64,000 bases of DNA from Notamacropus eugenii (lineage: Eukaryota; Chordata; Mammalia; Diprotodontia; Macropodidae), in contig NC_092877.1 in NCBI RefSeq assembly GCF_028372415.1, positions 213,520,116-213,584,115 on the forward strand, read 5' to 3'. Below are positions 22,463 to 34,671 of this stretch, piece after piece. Both the position numbers and the translations under genes were made by a program. Within the stretch, counting starts at the first letter, position 1. Every line of letters starts with the position of its first letter. The notes under the pieces are model-generated. The model saw only the letters and a list, made by a program, of their open reading frames with translations. It ran no database searches and had not been told where the DNA came from.

Positions 22463-23344
22463 TTGGAAGAGCTCAAGAAGGATTTAAAAGGTCAAATTAG
22501 AGAGGCAGAAGAAAAATTGAACAATGATTTTTAAAAATACAATTGACAAAATGGAAAAAAGAATTCACTGAAGAGAGCACCTCCTTAAAAAAGCAAAATT
22601 GACCAAATGGATAAGGAGGTACAAAGCATAACTGGGAAAACTGGACAAATGGAAAAGCGGGTACAAAAGCTAACTGAAGAAAACAAGTTATTAAAAATTA
22701 GAATTGGGCAAGTAGAGGATAATGACTCTATGTGACATCAAGAATCAGTCAAGCAAATCTAAAGAATGAAAAAAAAGAAAATGTAAAATATCTCATTGGA
22801 AAAACAACTGACTTGGAAAATAGATCCAGGAGAGACAATCTGAGAATTATTGGCCTAGCAGGAAACCACAATGAAAAAAGAGTCTGGACAATATCTTCCA
22901 AGAAATCATCAAGAAAAACTTCCCTGAGGTCCTAGATACAGAGGGTAAAATAGTCATCAAAAGAATCCACCGATCATCTCCTGAAAGTGATCCCAAATTG
23001 AAAATGCCAAGGAGTATTTCTGCCAAATTCCAGAACTATCAGGTCAAGGTGATAATACTGCAAGTAGCCAAAATTAAATAATTCAAATACTGAGGAACTA
23101 CATTCAGGATTACACAGGACCTTGAAGTTTTTACATTAAAAGATCTGAGGGACTAGAATATGATTTTCTGTAAAGCAAAGATGCTTGAACAACAACCAAG
23201 GATGAATTAACCATCAAAATTGAGCATAATCTTTTAGGAAAGAAATATTCAAAGAAATATGGGATTTCCAAACCTTCCTGTTGAAAAGGCCAGAGCTCAA
23301 TAAAAAATTTGATCTTCACATACAAAACTCAAGAGGGGCAATGA
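22463..23344 (+). pseudogene. L1 ORF1 (RNA-binding protein), broken
   Basis: Aligns by eye with the HAL1 ORF1 at 35530. The expected ATG is TTG here (TTGGAAGAGCTC). The coiled-coil part follows with LKKDLKGQIREAEEKLN-like wording, then the RRM block (22800-22850, coding LENRSRRDNLRIIGLAG) and the C-terminal block after 22930. Stops and small indels interrupt it; only the piece 22732-22935 stays open for 67 codons. In a live L1 this trimeric protein coats the L1 RNA and is needed for transposition. Confidence 0.85.
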
Positions 23345-23515
23345 AAAGTAAACAGGAAAAAAAAAAGAAGAAAAATCTTGTTATTTAATATGGGAAAACT
23401 GTTTACATTCCTATACTGGAGGATGATACTTGTTAATCTTGAGAATTGCACATTATTATGACATTTAAAAGATATATACATAGATATATGTATACATGTG
23501 TATAAGTGTGTATAA

Positions 23516-23544
23516 ATGTATATATATATATATATATATATATA
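23516..23544 (+). repeat. (TA)n microsatellite in the L1 inter-ORF region
   Basis: About 13 TA units following GTATA-rich sequence, at the place between ORF1 and ORF2 that corresponds to the (AC)n at 36592 and the CCAT/CTAT tract at 10723. Confidence 0.9.
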
Positions 23545-23943
23545 AGTGGGTATAAATTAACTGATGTGATGATAAAAAAACACAATTAACAGATGCGAAG
23601 GGATTGTAATGGGAGAAAAAGAGTGGAGAAGGAGGCAGAAAAGGGTAAATTATATCACATGAAGTGGCACAAAAACATAGTAGAGAGAAAGAAGGGAGGG
23701 AGATGAGCATTGTTTGAACTTTATTCTCATAAGATTTGGTTCAAGGAGGGAACAACATATTCATTTAAATGTAGAAATCTAACTTGCCCTACAGGGAGTA
23801 GGAGGGGAAAGGGGAAAGAAAAAGGAGGGGGTGCTGAAAGAAGGAAGGGAAGATTGAAGGAGGTGGTAGACAAAAGTAAAATTCTTTTCAGGAGGGGAAG
23901 GAAGAAGGGAGAAATAAAAGCATAAACAGAGAGCAGGGGAAAT

Positions 23944-26900
23944 AAGGTAGTAATCATAACTGTAAATGTGAATGAGATAAACTCTCCCATAAAACAGAGG
24001 CAGGTAGCAGAATGGATTAAAAATCATAATCTTACAATATGTTGTTTACAAGAAATACATTTGAAAGAGGGGGATACACATAAGGTAAAGGTAAAAGGTT
24101 GAGTAGAATATATTATGCTTCATCTGATGGAAAAAAAAAAAAGAAGAAGGGGTAGCAATCCTAATCTCAGACAAAGCAAAAGGAAAAAAAATCTAATCAA
24201 AAGAAATAAAACAGGAAACTATATCCTGCTAAAAGGTACCATAGACAATAAAATAATATCATTACTAAACATATATGCACCAAGTGGTATAGTGTTCACG
24301 TTCTTAATGGAGAAGTTAAGGGAATTACAGGAAGAAATACACACCAAAACTATACTAGTGTGGGACCTCAGACTCCCCCTCTCTGAACTTGATAAATCTA
24401 ACTTCAAAAGAAACAAGAAAAAAGTTAAGAAGGTGAATAGAATTCTGGAAAACGTAGATAGGACAGGCCTCTGGAGAAAACTGAATGGGGACAGAAAAGA
24501 ATATACGTTTTTCTCAGTGTTGCATGGCACATACACAAAAATTGATCATGTATTGAGGCATAAAAACCTCACAAACCAGTGCAGAAAGGCAGAAATAGTC
24601 AATGCATCCTTTTCAGATCATGATGTAATAAAAATTATATGTAATAAAGGGCCATGGAAAGACAGACCAAAAACTAACTGGAAAGTAAATAATCTAATCC
24701 TAAAGAATGAATGGTTCAAACAACACATCATAGAAACAATCAATAACTTCATTCAAGACAATGACAATAAGAAGACAACCTACCAAAGCTTATGGGATGG
24801 AATAAAAACTGTGGTTAGGGGAAGTTTTATGTCTCTGATTGCTTACATGAATAAAATAGAGAAAGAAGAGATCACTGAATTAGCTGAAAAATGAAAGAAA
24901 TGAAAAAGCTAGAAAAAGAACAAATTGAAAATCTCCAATTAAACGTCAAATTAGAAATACTGAAAACCAAAGGAGAGATTAAAAACATTGAAATTAAGAA
25001 AACTATTGAACTAATAAATAAAACTAAGAGCTGGTTTTATGAGAAAAAACAATATAATTGATAAATCTTTGGTCAATTTAATCTAAAAAAAAGAAAGAAG
25101 AAAACCAAATTACCATTGTCAAAAATTAAAAGTCTGAACTCACCTCCAATGAAGAAGAAATTTTAAAAAAATTAGAAATTACTTTACTCAATTCTATGCC
25201 CATGAATTTGACAATGTTAATGAAATACATAATTATTTACAAAATATAAATTGCACAGATTAACAGAAGAGGAAGTAAAATCATTAAATAACCCTATCTT
25301 AGAAAAAGAAATTGAACAAGCCATCAATGAACTCCCTAGGAAAAAAGTCTTCAAGGCCAGATGGCATCACAAGCAAATTCTATCAAACATTTCAAGAACG
25401 GTTAATTCCAATACTATATAGACTATTTGGGGAAGTTGGTGAAGGAGTTTTTGTTTTTATGACACAAATATGGTTCTGATACCTAATCCAGGAAGAGTGG
25501 AAGGAGAAAAAGAAAATTATACACCAATTTCCCTCATGAATATAGATGCAAAAAATTTAAATAAGATATTAGAAAAAAGATTACAGCAACTTATCATGAG
25601 AATAATACACTTTGGTCAGGTAGGATTTATACCAGGAATGCAGGGCTGGTTCAACATCAGGAAAATTATCAGGATAATTGATCACAGCAACAACAAAAGT
25701 AACAGAAACCATATGATTATCTCAATAAATGCAGATAAAGCTTTTGACAAAATACAACACCCATTCCTATTGAAAACCCCAGAGAGTATAGGAATAAATG
25801 GAGCTTTCCTTAAAATAATAAGTAACATCTACCTAAAACCAACAGCAAGCATTATATGCAATGGAGATAAGCTAGAAGTATTTCCAGTAAGACCAGGGAG
25901 TGAAAGAAGGATGTCCATTATCACTACTCTTATTCAGTATGGTACTTGAAATGTTAGCTTTAGCAATAAGAGAAGAAAAAGAAATCGAAAGAATTAGAAT
26001 AGGCAAAGAAGAAAGGAAGCTATCACTCTTTGCAGACAACATTATGATATACTTAGAGAATCCTAGAGAATCAAGTAAAAAACAAACACTGCAAAGTTGC
26101 AAGCTACAAAATAAACCCACATAAATCATTTGCATTTCTATATATTACTAACAAAGTCCAACAACAAGAGATAGAAAGAAAAATCTCATTTAAAGTTAAG
26201 GTAGACGCTAAAAAATATTTGGGAGTCTACCTGCCAAAATAAACCCAGAGACTCTATGAGCACAATTACAAAACATTTTTTTGCACAAATAAAGTCAGAT
26301 CTAAATAATTGTAAAAAATCAGTTGCTCATGGGTAGGCTAAGATAATATAATAAAAATGACAATTGTACCTAAATTAATTTACTTATTCAGTGTCATACC
26401 AATCAAACTACCAGAAAATTGTTTTATAGAGCTTGAAAAATAATATAAAAATTCATCTGGAAGAGCAAAATGATCAGCATATCAAGGGAATTAGTGAAAA
26501 GAAACACTAGGGAAGGTGGCCTAGCCATACCAGATCTCAAACTGTATTTTAAATTGTATCATAAAGCAGCAATCATCAAAACTATCTGGTACTGGTTAAG
26601 AAATAGAGGGGTAGATCAATGGAACAGGCAAGACATTCTAGTCAATTATTATAGCAGTCTACTGTTTGATAAACCCAAAGACCCTAGCTTCTGGGATAAA
26701 GATTCATTGTTTGACAAAAACTGTTGCAAAACCTGGAAAATAATGTGGCAAAAACAATGCCTCACACTGTATACTAGAATAAAGTCCAAAAGGGTATACA
26801 ATCTAGGCATAAAGGCTGATACTATAAACAAATTAGGGGAACAAGGAACAGTTGATTTGTCAGATTTATGGAGAATGGAGAGATTTATGATGAAACAAGG

Positions 26901-27129
26901 GACAGAGAACACTATGAAATGTAAAATGAATAGTTTTGATTGCATTAAATTGAAAGGTTTTTGGACAAACAAAGCCAATGCAACCAAGATTAGGAAGGAA
27001 GTGGAAAACTGGGAAAGAATTTTTACAACTATTATCTCTGATAAAGCCCTCATTTCTAAAATACATAGAGGAGTCAAATTCGTAAGAATACAAGTCATTC
27101 CCCAAATGATAAATGGTCAAAGGATATGA
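23944..27129 (+). pseudogene. L1 ORF2 (endonuclease/reverse transcriptase), broken
   Basis: About 3.19 kb, close to full length. The endonuclease part opens with VNVNEINSPIK and CCLQEIHLK (catalytic Glu kept) and continues in the 259-codon frame 24115-24894, which contains YAPSG and FSDHDVI. The expected GDFN catalytic motif reads VWDLR, so the endonuclease would be dead. The reverse transcriptase shows [33 protein letters not shown] (motif A) and [12 protein letters not shown], where the FADD catalytic pair is FADN (26029-26040). The C-terminal part (26470-27129) keeps REGGLAIPDLKLY and FWDKDSLFD. Frameshifts and stops separate the blocks. Confidence 0.92.
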
Positions 27130-28149
27130 ATAGGCAGTTTTGAGAGGAAGAAATTAAAGCTATCTCTAGTCATACAAAAGTACTCTAAGTCACTATTGAT
27201 CAGAAGATGTGAATCAGAACAACTCTGAGGTACCACAACACACCTCTCAGATTGGCTAACATGGCAAAACAGGAAAAAGATAAATGTTGGTGAAGATGTG
27301 GGAGAGTTGGAACTCTAATTCATTGTTGGTGGAACTGTAAGCTTATCCAATCATTCCAGGAGAGCTATTTGCAACTATGCCCAAAGGGCTATAAAAATCT
27401 TCATTTGACCCAGTAATACTGCTTCTAGGGCTATATCCCAAAGAGATCATAAAAACAGGGAAAGGACCCACCTGTCAAAAACATTTAAAGCAGTTCTTTT
27501 GTAGTTGCCAGAACTAGAAATCGAGCAGATACCCACTAACTGGGGAATGGCTGAACAAGTTGTGGCATATGAATGTAATGGAATACTATTGTGCTAAGAG
27601 AACTGATGAACAGGTGGTCAGAAAAACCTGGAAAGACTTATAAGAACTGATGCTGAGTAAAATTAGAAGAACCAGGAGAACATTATACACAATATGATCC
27701 ACAGTGTGCAAGAACTGTTTTTGATAGACTTAGCCCTTAACAGCAATGCAAAGGCTAAAACATTTTCAAAGGATTCTTGATGCCTAATGTCATCCAAATC
27801 CAGAGAAAGAACTGTAGAGCTGGAATGCAGAATGAAGTAATTTTATCTTTTGTTATGTTTTGTTTTGGTTTGGTTTGGTTTTTCTCATGGTTGCTCCCAT
27901 TCATTTTAATTCTTCTGTGCAGCATGACTAATGTGAAATGTGTTTAATAAGAATGTTTGTGTAGAACCCATACAAGATTGCATGCCATTGTGGGGAGGGT
28001 GTTGGGGAAGGATAGAAAATTTAAAACTTATGAAAGTGATTGCTGAAAACTTAAAACAAATAAATTAATTTAAAAAAATTAAAAAGAAGCTTCTGGTATA
28101 GTTAAGAATTATGTGTGACAGTTATCCACAAAAATGAGAGAAATGAGCA

Positions 28150-29240
28150 CATGGCTTCTATCAGATTTGATATACAAGAAAAATTCCCTAGTGATCCAAA
28201 GAGAGCACACTGTGTTTGTTTGTAGATTTTTCAGAGCATATAGTATATCTGGAACAGAGAGAAAGAGAGGGAAAAAGCTTCCTGAAACTTGTCAAACCTG
28301 ATGACTATTACTGCTGATGATTCATGTGGGAACAAATGTTACTGCTAGAAGGAAGCTAGAAAGGAGTACTAGGAATTGTGAGGTCTTGGGCAAGAAATCA
28401 AATGCTACGCAAAGGTCATGTTTTCATTACTGACCTGGTTATGAAAAAAAATAGAACTTGAAAAATGGGATTTAGAGTAATGTCTGAGCAAAAGCTTAAA
28501 GTATAGAAATCAATGGACCTTTGACCAGGGATACAGATAACATAACAATAATGAAAGTAGTTTTCCTTACAGAAGACCTTTAAACTAAAACTTAAGGAAG
28601 GTACAAAAAAATGGTCCAGATATGAATGACTAAACCAGATAGTACAGTGTGTTCAAAGTAGAAAGAGTAACAGCAAAAAGCCCCATTATCTTGCAAAAAT
28701 TCATAAGAGGAAAGCAAGTGATAAAACTCAAGGTCTCAGTGGTCTATAAACCAATATACAGAATTAAAAATAATAAACCATGTAAACTAGGGATCCTGAA
28801 GCAAATAGGCAAATGTTACCTCGAAGTCACCACTGATGGGATGAGATTCATTGCTACAACATGACTATGGAAGCTTATAAACTCTTAAAAACAGAAAGAC
28901 TAGATAAAAGAGTAGTAGAATACCATTATCTTCTAAGATAATACTCCTAAGTCACAAGATAGAGGAATTTGGGGTAATGATCAGTAGAGTGAGAAACAGA
29001 AGCAAGTTTGTCATGATAGTACACTATAGACCACTTGGCCAGAAGGAAAAAAGAGGTAGGGAGTATAGATAGGAGATTATTTATCTGTAATGGAAGCACT
29101 TCTAGTGATAGAGGATTTCAAATATCTAGATATGTGCTTAAGTACACTATGGTGAAAGTTAGACCTTGCTATTCTTTTCCTTCAAAAAGGGCAGCAAATG
29201 ATATCAGAAAGCTATTTTGGACTCAATTTTGAATAATAAG
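28150..29240 (+). mobile_element. CR1/L3 LINE fossil, endonuclease part
   Basis: Order and wording of the CR1/L3 5' half: TTTGACCAGGGATACAGATA, GATGGGATGAGATTCATTG, GAAAGACTAGATAAAAGAG, then ACACTATAGACCACTTGGCC (the VYYRPPGQ-type motif) and GAGGATTTCAAATATCTAGA (GDFNYPDI-type motif). All frames are broken. Ancient; boundaries approximate. Confidence 0.55.
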
Positions 29241-29407
29241 GAAGAAAAAATGTTGCATTCAAGATGATGAAAATCTTATTAGGAAATTAGTATTTCATCT
29301 TTCATTAGTTTATGATAGAAGAGAAAAAGACAGAACGTATTTGGACATTCATATGGGTAGGATAAGTTTCTGAGGGTCCAAAGAAAAGAGAGGCAAGACC
29401 TTTAGTC

Positions 29408-29793
29408 AGTTACAGAGGTCTTTTGCATGACCACATGTGGATAACCTATATCAAATTGCTTGCCTTCTCAGTGAGAGTAGGTGGAGAAGGAGGGAAGGGA
29501 GAGAATGTGGAACTCACAGTTTTAAAAATAAATGTTAGGGGTTGTTTTTACATGCAACTAGGAAATAAGATATATAAACACTGTGGTATAGAAATCTATC
29601 TTACCTTACAGGAAAATTGAAGGGAAGGGAATAAGAAGTAGGGGGGTGATAGGAGGCAGGGCAGGAGGAAAGAGCAATCAGAGTACACACTGACCTGGGG
29701 TGGAAGTAGAAGGGAGATGGGGAGAAAATTTGAAATTCAAAATTTTTTGGAAGCGAATGTTGAAAACTGAAAATAAATAAATGTATTTTTAAA
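29408..29793 (+). mobile_element. HAL1 LINE, 5'-truncated 3' end
   Basis: Matches the HAL1 3' region at 37080-37465: CAAATTGCTTGCCTTCTCAG, GAGAATGTGGAACTCACAG, CAACTAGGAAATAAGATAT, ATCTTACCTTACAGGA and GGGGAGAAAATTTGAAATTC, ending in AAATAAATAAATG. It is flanked by AAGACCTTTAGTC (29395-29407) and AAGACTTTTAGTC (29794-29806), a 13-bp duplication with one mismatch. This copy shows that the tail of the 34.7-kb HAL1 belongs to a multi-copy family. Confidence 0.85.
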
Positions 29794-29806
29794 AAGACTT
29801 TTAGTC

Positions 29807-30249
29807 TAAATTTCTACTTAGAAAGTCGGCCAAAAAGAAAAGAGAAACAATCAAGAATTAAATTCTGAAGACTCAAATAATTGTAATGAGGAAGAATGGG
29901 AAAATTTGACTAAAGAGATTAATATGGATAATCCAGAACTCATCAACCAACTTGAATTAAAAAAAAATAATACATGTAATAAAGTTAAAAATGAGCAGGT
30001 AAATGGAAATGAATGCAAAATACTCTTACAATTCTGTAACTATAGTATAGGGAATAATTTGGCTTAGAAAGATCTGAAGCTAGAAATAAATATTCTGATA
30101 AATCAATGCTGGAATTCCTTAAAATAAAGTAGACTGATACACCACCATGCCTGCCATATTTATGTGACTCTTCTAAATGTCATTCTAAAAGTTCAGTACA
30201 GGGAGTCTACCTGATAGTGTTGAGGTATCCCTTACTTTCTCCCAATATC
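29807..30249. other. No recognisable feature
   Basis: A-rich, coding-like wording in places (AATTTGACTAAAGAGATTAA), but no frame and no family that I can name. Confidence 0.4.
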
Positions 30250-31190
30250 ATTGAAGCACCAACAGAATATTTTGTCAACCTGAGACCATTCTTGCCACAT
30301 AACTGATAACCTCTTTTCCATTAAAAATTTCCTTTGTGACATTCTCTACTTCTGTTCTTTGGAGTTCTATATTGTAGCTTGCTCACATCTACTACTTATT
30401 TGCCCCTACATTGCCCTCTGGATGATAATCATTCTTAATTCTTTGAAAACTGCCAATTTATCAAGATTTTGAAAACAAAAATGATCAATTCTTACTGAGA
30501 TGATTTCTGAACTCTTGACCTTCCCATTGTGGCGACTGTTTTGCACTAGTTACTGTACATAAAAATTGTTGCTGGTCATAGCTGATGCCTTTACTTTTGT
30601 CAATTTAGAATTTTTTAAATAACTTATTTTAGCATGTCAGGTCAGAAGTGATTTAATTGCTTGTGATGTTTTTTTATCTCATCTTAGCCTTTCTTCTAAT
30701 TTGGTATTGATTTTGACATTTGTCACTAACTAGTCAATAATCATACTACACAAGAACTGCTGATTCTAAAAGAATAGTGATTCTAAAATAACATTCATAT
30801 CAGTAAATATCAGAAAACAGTTGTTCCCTACCTTTTCAGATATCATCAATTCCTTTCCTTTTCTGTGCTATGTCCAACATTTTATGACTCCCTTCATGAA
30901 GAAAGCATTTGTAACATATAGATATGAGCATTCAAGCATCTCATGACTTGAATTTCTTGATCTCTAGCCATGTTTTCAACACAGTTTTCACAGTACTCCC
31001 TTATGTGTACATTTGCATTGCAATCACTTAGTATCAAGATTTCTGTTTACCTTGCTTGGTTTAGGTCATGCTTCCTGAGTTCAGCCTACGCTACTCTCTC
31101 TCTTGCTTTCTAAATCACTTTTTATCTATACTAAGTAGTCAGATAATTCATCATATGCTGCTCTGTATTTTTCTGTGATTTTAATACAAT
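30250..31190 (-). mobile_element. Possible RTE LINE endonuclease region, antisense
   Basis: Reverse translation near 31030-30990 gives LILSDCNANV, like the GDWNANVG motif of RTE endonucleases. Further on, near 30730-30650, LVTNVKINTKLEERLR resembles the stretch after the SDHRLV motif. The middle is unaligned and all frames are broken. I may have the family wrong; BLASTX against RTE proteins would settle it. Confidence 0.45.
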
Positions 31191-31209
31191 TTAGTTAATC
31201 ATGCATTTA

Positions 31210-31430
31210 TAAAATGTTGACTATTTAAAACATTGCTAAGGGAATGAACATTATACAAAGATAAATGTCTCCCTGCCCTCAAGGATCTTGTGATCTAGTA
31301 ATGGAAAGAAGAAATTAGTACAAACTGATAATACAAGATAGAATATGTTCACAGAAATAAAAAAGAACTTTTCAATCTGGCAAGATCATTTTAGATATGA
31401 ACAAGAATTGCAAACAAAGGAGTAAGTAAA
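31210..31430 (+). repeat. Short ancient dispersed repeat
   Basis: CTCCCTGCCCTCAAGGATC, TTGTGATCTAGTAATGG is the same ordered motif as at 3722-3835. Family not named. Confidence 0.4.
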
Positions 31431-31439
31431 AACTTTTAA

Positions 31440-32075
31440 GCTTTGAGTTTAAAAAAATCGACATAAAAAGTACAACATGGATGAAGTATGGCTACACAAG
31501 AGTTTATACAATATCTAGGAGTGTTAACAAACTACCAAATATGAATCACTAGAGTGCAATGGCAGTCAAAACACTAATATGACCTCAGACTGAATTAAGA
31601 TAGGGATGTATGTTATACAAAAATAAGGAGCTGAGAATCACAACATGCTCTCACCTGAACAAGTCACATCAGAATAATTACGGTAATTTCTCGGCACCAT
31701 ATTTCAGGAAGGCCATTGGTGGTAAGCTGGAGTATTTCCAAAGGATGGCATCCAGTATATTAAAGGAACTGGAGAGCATATCATATAGTGAACAACTGAA
31801 AAAATTGTGACATTGGAGAACAGAAGAGTTAGTGGTGACAAGATGACTATCTTCAAATATTTTAATAGCTATTATTTGAATGAGGGAGTAAATTTGTTCT
31901 ACTTGTATCAAAAGGCCAGAATACAGACGTTGTAAAGAGACAAATTTAGGCTTGAAAGAAGAACCAACATTCTAGCAATTAGATGTATCTCAAAGTGTAA
32001 TAACCTAACATGGGAGATAGTGAGTTCTCTCCTATTTGAGGTCTTTATGCAAAAGCTAGTTGGTCAGTTGTTAGG
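31440..32075 (+). mobile_element. CR1/L3 LINE, 3' end
   Basis: Follows the L3/CR1 3' end in order: TTTCTCGGCACCATATTTCA, GGAACTGGAGAGCATATC, GTTCTACTTGTATCAAAAGG, GAGACAAATTTAGGCTTGAA, GAGATAGTGAGTTCTCTCC and GAGGTCTTTATGCAAAAGC. It includes the last codons and the 3' UTR. Strongly diverged. Confidence 0.65.
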
Positions 32076-32599
32076 TATGCTATACTATTTCAGTCAGATT
32101 GGGACATATATCTCCTTTACACTTATAGGTACTCATTCTAAAATTCTATTCCTCTGTTAAATTTTTCTGAGAACAAATAGAAAGGAAAATGTAATTTAGT
32201 AGCTTCAAAAGTATATATGTTAGCTCAACATGTAAATTATAAGATCTTTGAGATCAGAGCAATGTCTGTATATCTTTTCTATGTCTTTTGACACTAAATG
32301 CAGTCTTAGACTAATCTCCTCAGCGTGAATATTCCCTCTTGAATTATGGATGGTGAAATTACGTAGGCATTCTCTTCCTCTGAGGCTCTTATCCATGTTC
32401 ATCCATCCTTTACACTGGGGTTTCTCTACTTGTAGAGTTCTTCCGTCTAAATCTCTTGATATTTGATTGATACAAATGCAACATGTGAGTTATAGATGTT
32501 ATCCATCACTCTCACTGCATTTCCTTACCATTCATCATATAATTACTACCAACTGATCAAATATTTTTACCTTTCTATGTCCTCTCTTGACTCTTAAAC

Positions 32600-34170
32600 A
32601 TGCATTTGAAGGTTTATATTCACTTCTTTTCATCAGGAATGCTGGACATCCATTATTTCACTAAAGGTCCATTGTCCACTCCACCTTCTGTGGAATTATG
32701 CACAATTTGTCAAGTAGATTATTTTTGATTGAAAGCCTTAAATTTTTGCCTTCTGAAATCTTTTATCCAAAGATTTTATCTCCTTTACAATTGCAGCTAC
32801 TGAATCTTACGTGAATCTCACTGTGGCTCTTTGATTCAAAAATTCTTTTTTCTTGGGGGAAGGTGCTAAATGTAGCATTTTTTTTAAACCTGGATGCTCT
32901 AAATTTTGCCTACAATACTCATAGGAGTTTTTATCTCATTCTATTTATTTTTCCTCAGGAGGTTAGTAGTGGATTCTTTCTATTTTTATCTTGTACTTTG
33001 TTTTTAAGTAGACCTTGGCCATTTACATTTTTATTTTCTTCTAATATGCTATCTTGGCTTTTGGTCTGATGCTTTCTATTTTATTTTCTATGTCATTGTT
33101 TTCTGTTTATCAATATTTTCATAATTTTTAGCTCTTGGTTAACCTTGGCCACCATCTGTTATAAACAACTTATTCTCTTCCACATTCTTTCCTTATTTCA
33201 TTCCAGTTAGCATTGTATTTTGTATCTATTGTTTAATTTCTCCCAGGTACTATTACAGAGCTTCCAACTGAAATAATTTTTTTCTCTGCTACTCTACTTA
33301 GACTTGTGGAGCTATCATATCTTGGGCTTCCATCCATCCATTGCATTTTTTCATTATGTTCATCATTTTTTTTTTCTCATTACCTTTCCAGACTTAGTTT
33401 CTGTATTGGGGCTTTGTGTTTGTGTCAGACTCTTCTCTTCATAATTTTGGATGATGAGGATAACCACTGGTTGGTCCTTGATGAATAGACTAAGATTATT
33501 CCTCACCTTCTACAAGAATAGCTGCTTTTGACTTAATCTCTTGGTGTCTTGTGTTAAATTACAATCTTGGTTCCTTGTCTGCCTTTCTCCATGCATAGCC
33601 TCAAACCTGGCTTCATTCCCTGCTTAGAGCCTGACATGCACATGCCCCAAGCTATATGCTATTGACTATACTGGTTATGGAGCAGGTAGGTAGCACAGCG
33701 GATAGAGTGCCAGGTCTATCTGGCCTCAGACACTTATTAGCTGTGTGACCCTGGGCTTAACTTAACCCTGACCTCAGTTTCTTCATCTGTAAAATGAACT
33801 GAAGAAGGAAATGGCAAATCACTACAGCATCTTTGCCAAGAAAACCCCAAATAGGGTCATGAAGAGTTGGACATGACTAAAATGACTGAAGAACAAAAAT
33901 TCTAGCAGTAAGCTTCCTGGTGCTACTCTGTTCCTTTTCACACTATGCCTCCTACTTTGACTTAGGTATTGGCTGCCTGGGCGCTAGACTAACCAGAAAT
34001 TGATCTACCTATATCTCCTTTTGTGCTTCAAGCAGAAATATCCAGGCTCTGATTTGGACTACTTGGATTGGATTGGAATTCCTGTTTAATTTCCAGAAAG
34101 CAATCCAATCTACTGTTTTCCACCTCTTCAATTATGCGCCAGTTCCTTGTCCCTCTTCTGTCAATCTAAT
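32600..34170 (-). mobile_element. Old L1 LINE, 5' half, antisense
   Basis: Antisense ORF1 wording: TCTTTTCATCAGGAATGCTGG (ORF1 end), ACTCATAGGAGTTTTTATCTC and CAGGAGGTTAGTAGTGGATTC, each corresponding to blocks at 11020-11300. Upstream sequence to about 34170 (GCTGCCTGGGCGCTAGACTA, GGAATTCCTGTTTAATTTCC) looks like the 5' UTR of an older L1 type. A MAR1 interrupts it at 33675-33905. Bases 32076-32599 are AT-rich and not assigned. Confidence 0.5.
33675..33905 (+). mobile_element. MAR1 SINE
   Basis: Full length: head GGTAGGTAGCACAGCGGATAG, core CTGTGTGACCCTGGGCTTAAC, CTTCATCTGTAAAATGAACTG, then the RTE-like tail ATCTTTGCCAAGAAAACCCC, AAGAGTTGGACATGACTAAA and GACTGAAGAACAAAAA. Confidence 0.9.
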
Positions 34171-34394
34171 ACATAAGTACTGATGTAATAATTTGATAGG
34201 TCCAACAAAATCATTACTACAAAAATACTCATTAAATAGCCTATATGACATATGATGTTAGATTTCTAAAAGACTGTTGAATAGTGGTATTAATAACACC
34301 TTCTCATCCCTGCCAGAGACTTCTCCTATCATATTGGTGATTTTGGTACTTTCTAATAAATGTCAAATTTCTAAAAACAATTGTCAAGCTCTTT

Positions 34395-34590
34395 AATAAT
34401 ATGGTATAATAGAAAGTATACTTGCTTTGAAGTTGGAGTATCTGTGTTCAAATCCTCTCTCTGTCACTTACTATCTATTTGATTATTGTCATTTTCCTAC
34501 TTTGGCTCTTAATTTCTTCATCTGTAAAATGAGAGGCATAGTACTGTGACTTTTAACACCCCTTGAAGCTCTGCGTCTATGATCCTACAT
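34395..34590 (+). repeat. MIR-like SINE
   Basis: TGGTATAATAGAAAGTATAC head, TGTTCAAATCCTCTCTCTG box, CTTCATCTGTAAAATGAGAGG, and a tail GAAGCTCTGCGTCTATGATCC. Confidence 0.7.
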
Positions 34591-34671
34591 ACTTGACATA
34601 GTCAAAGTTTATCAAAATGAAGAACAATTTTCTACATATGTGTCTTCTTAATTTCCTCCAAATTTTTCAAA

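Larger units (their letters stand above)
21638..28086 (+). mobile_element. Full-length L1 LINE (decayed)
   Basis: A 6.45-kb element flanked by a 15-bp target duplication: AAGTTTCTGGTATAG at 21623-21637 and AAGCTTCTGGTATAG at 28087-28101, one mismatch. It starts ACTTCCAGGAGCCTAAATGG, a decayed L1 start, followed by a GC-richer 5' UTR (to 22462), ORF1, an inter-ORF region with a (TA)n tract, ORF2 (to 27129), a 3' UTR with a T-rich block near 27840-27885, and a short A-rich tail. Both ORFs are broken, so it is immobile. Conserved order and the near-perfect duplication point to one intact insertion without later rearrangement. Confidence 0.93.

Noticed and set aside
24115-24894. 259-codon frame as a host gene
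   Set aside because: It is the endonuclease-to-linker part of L1 ORF2 (FSDHDVI, TYTKIDHVL).
33675-33745. tRNA-like head as a tRNA gene
   Set aside because: It is the 5' part of a MAR1 SINE; the body and RTE-like tail follow directly and no cloverleaf can be drawn.
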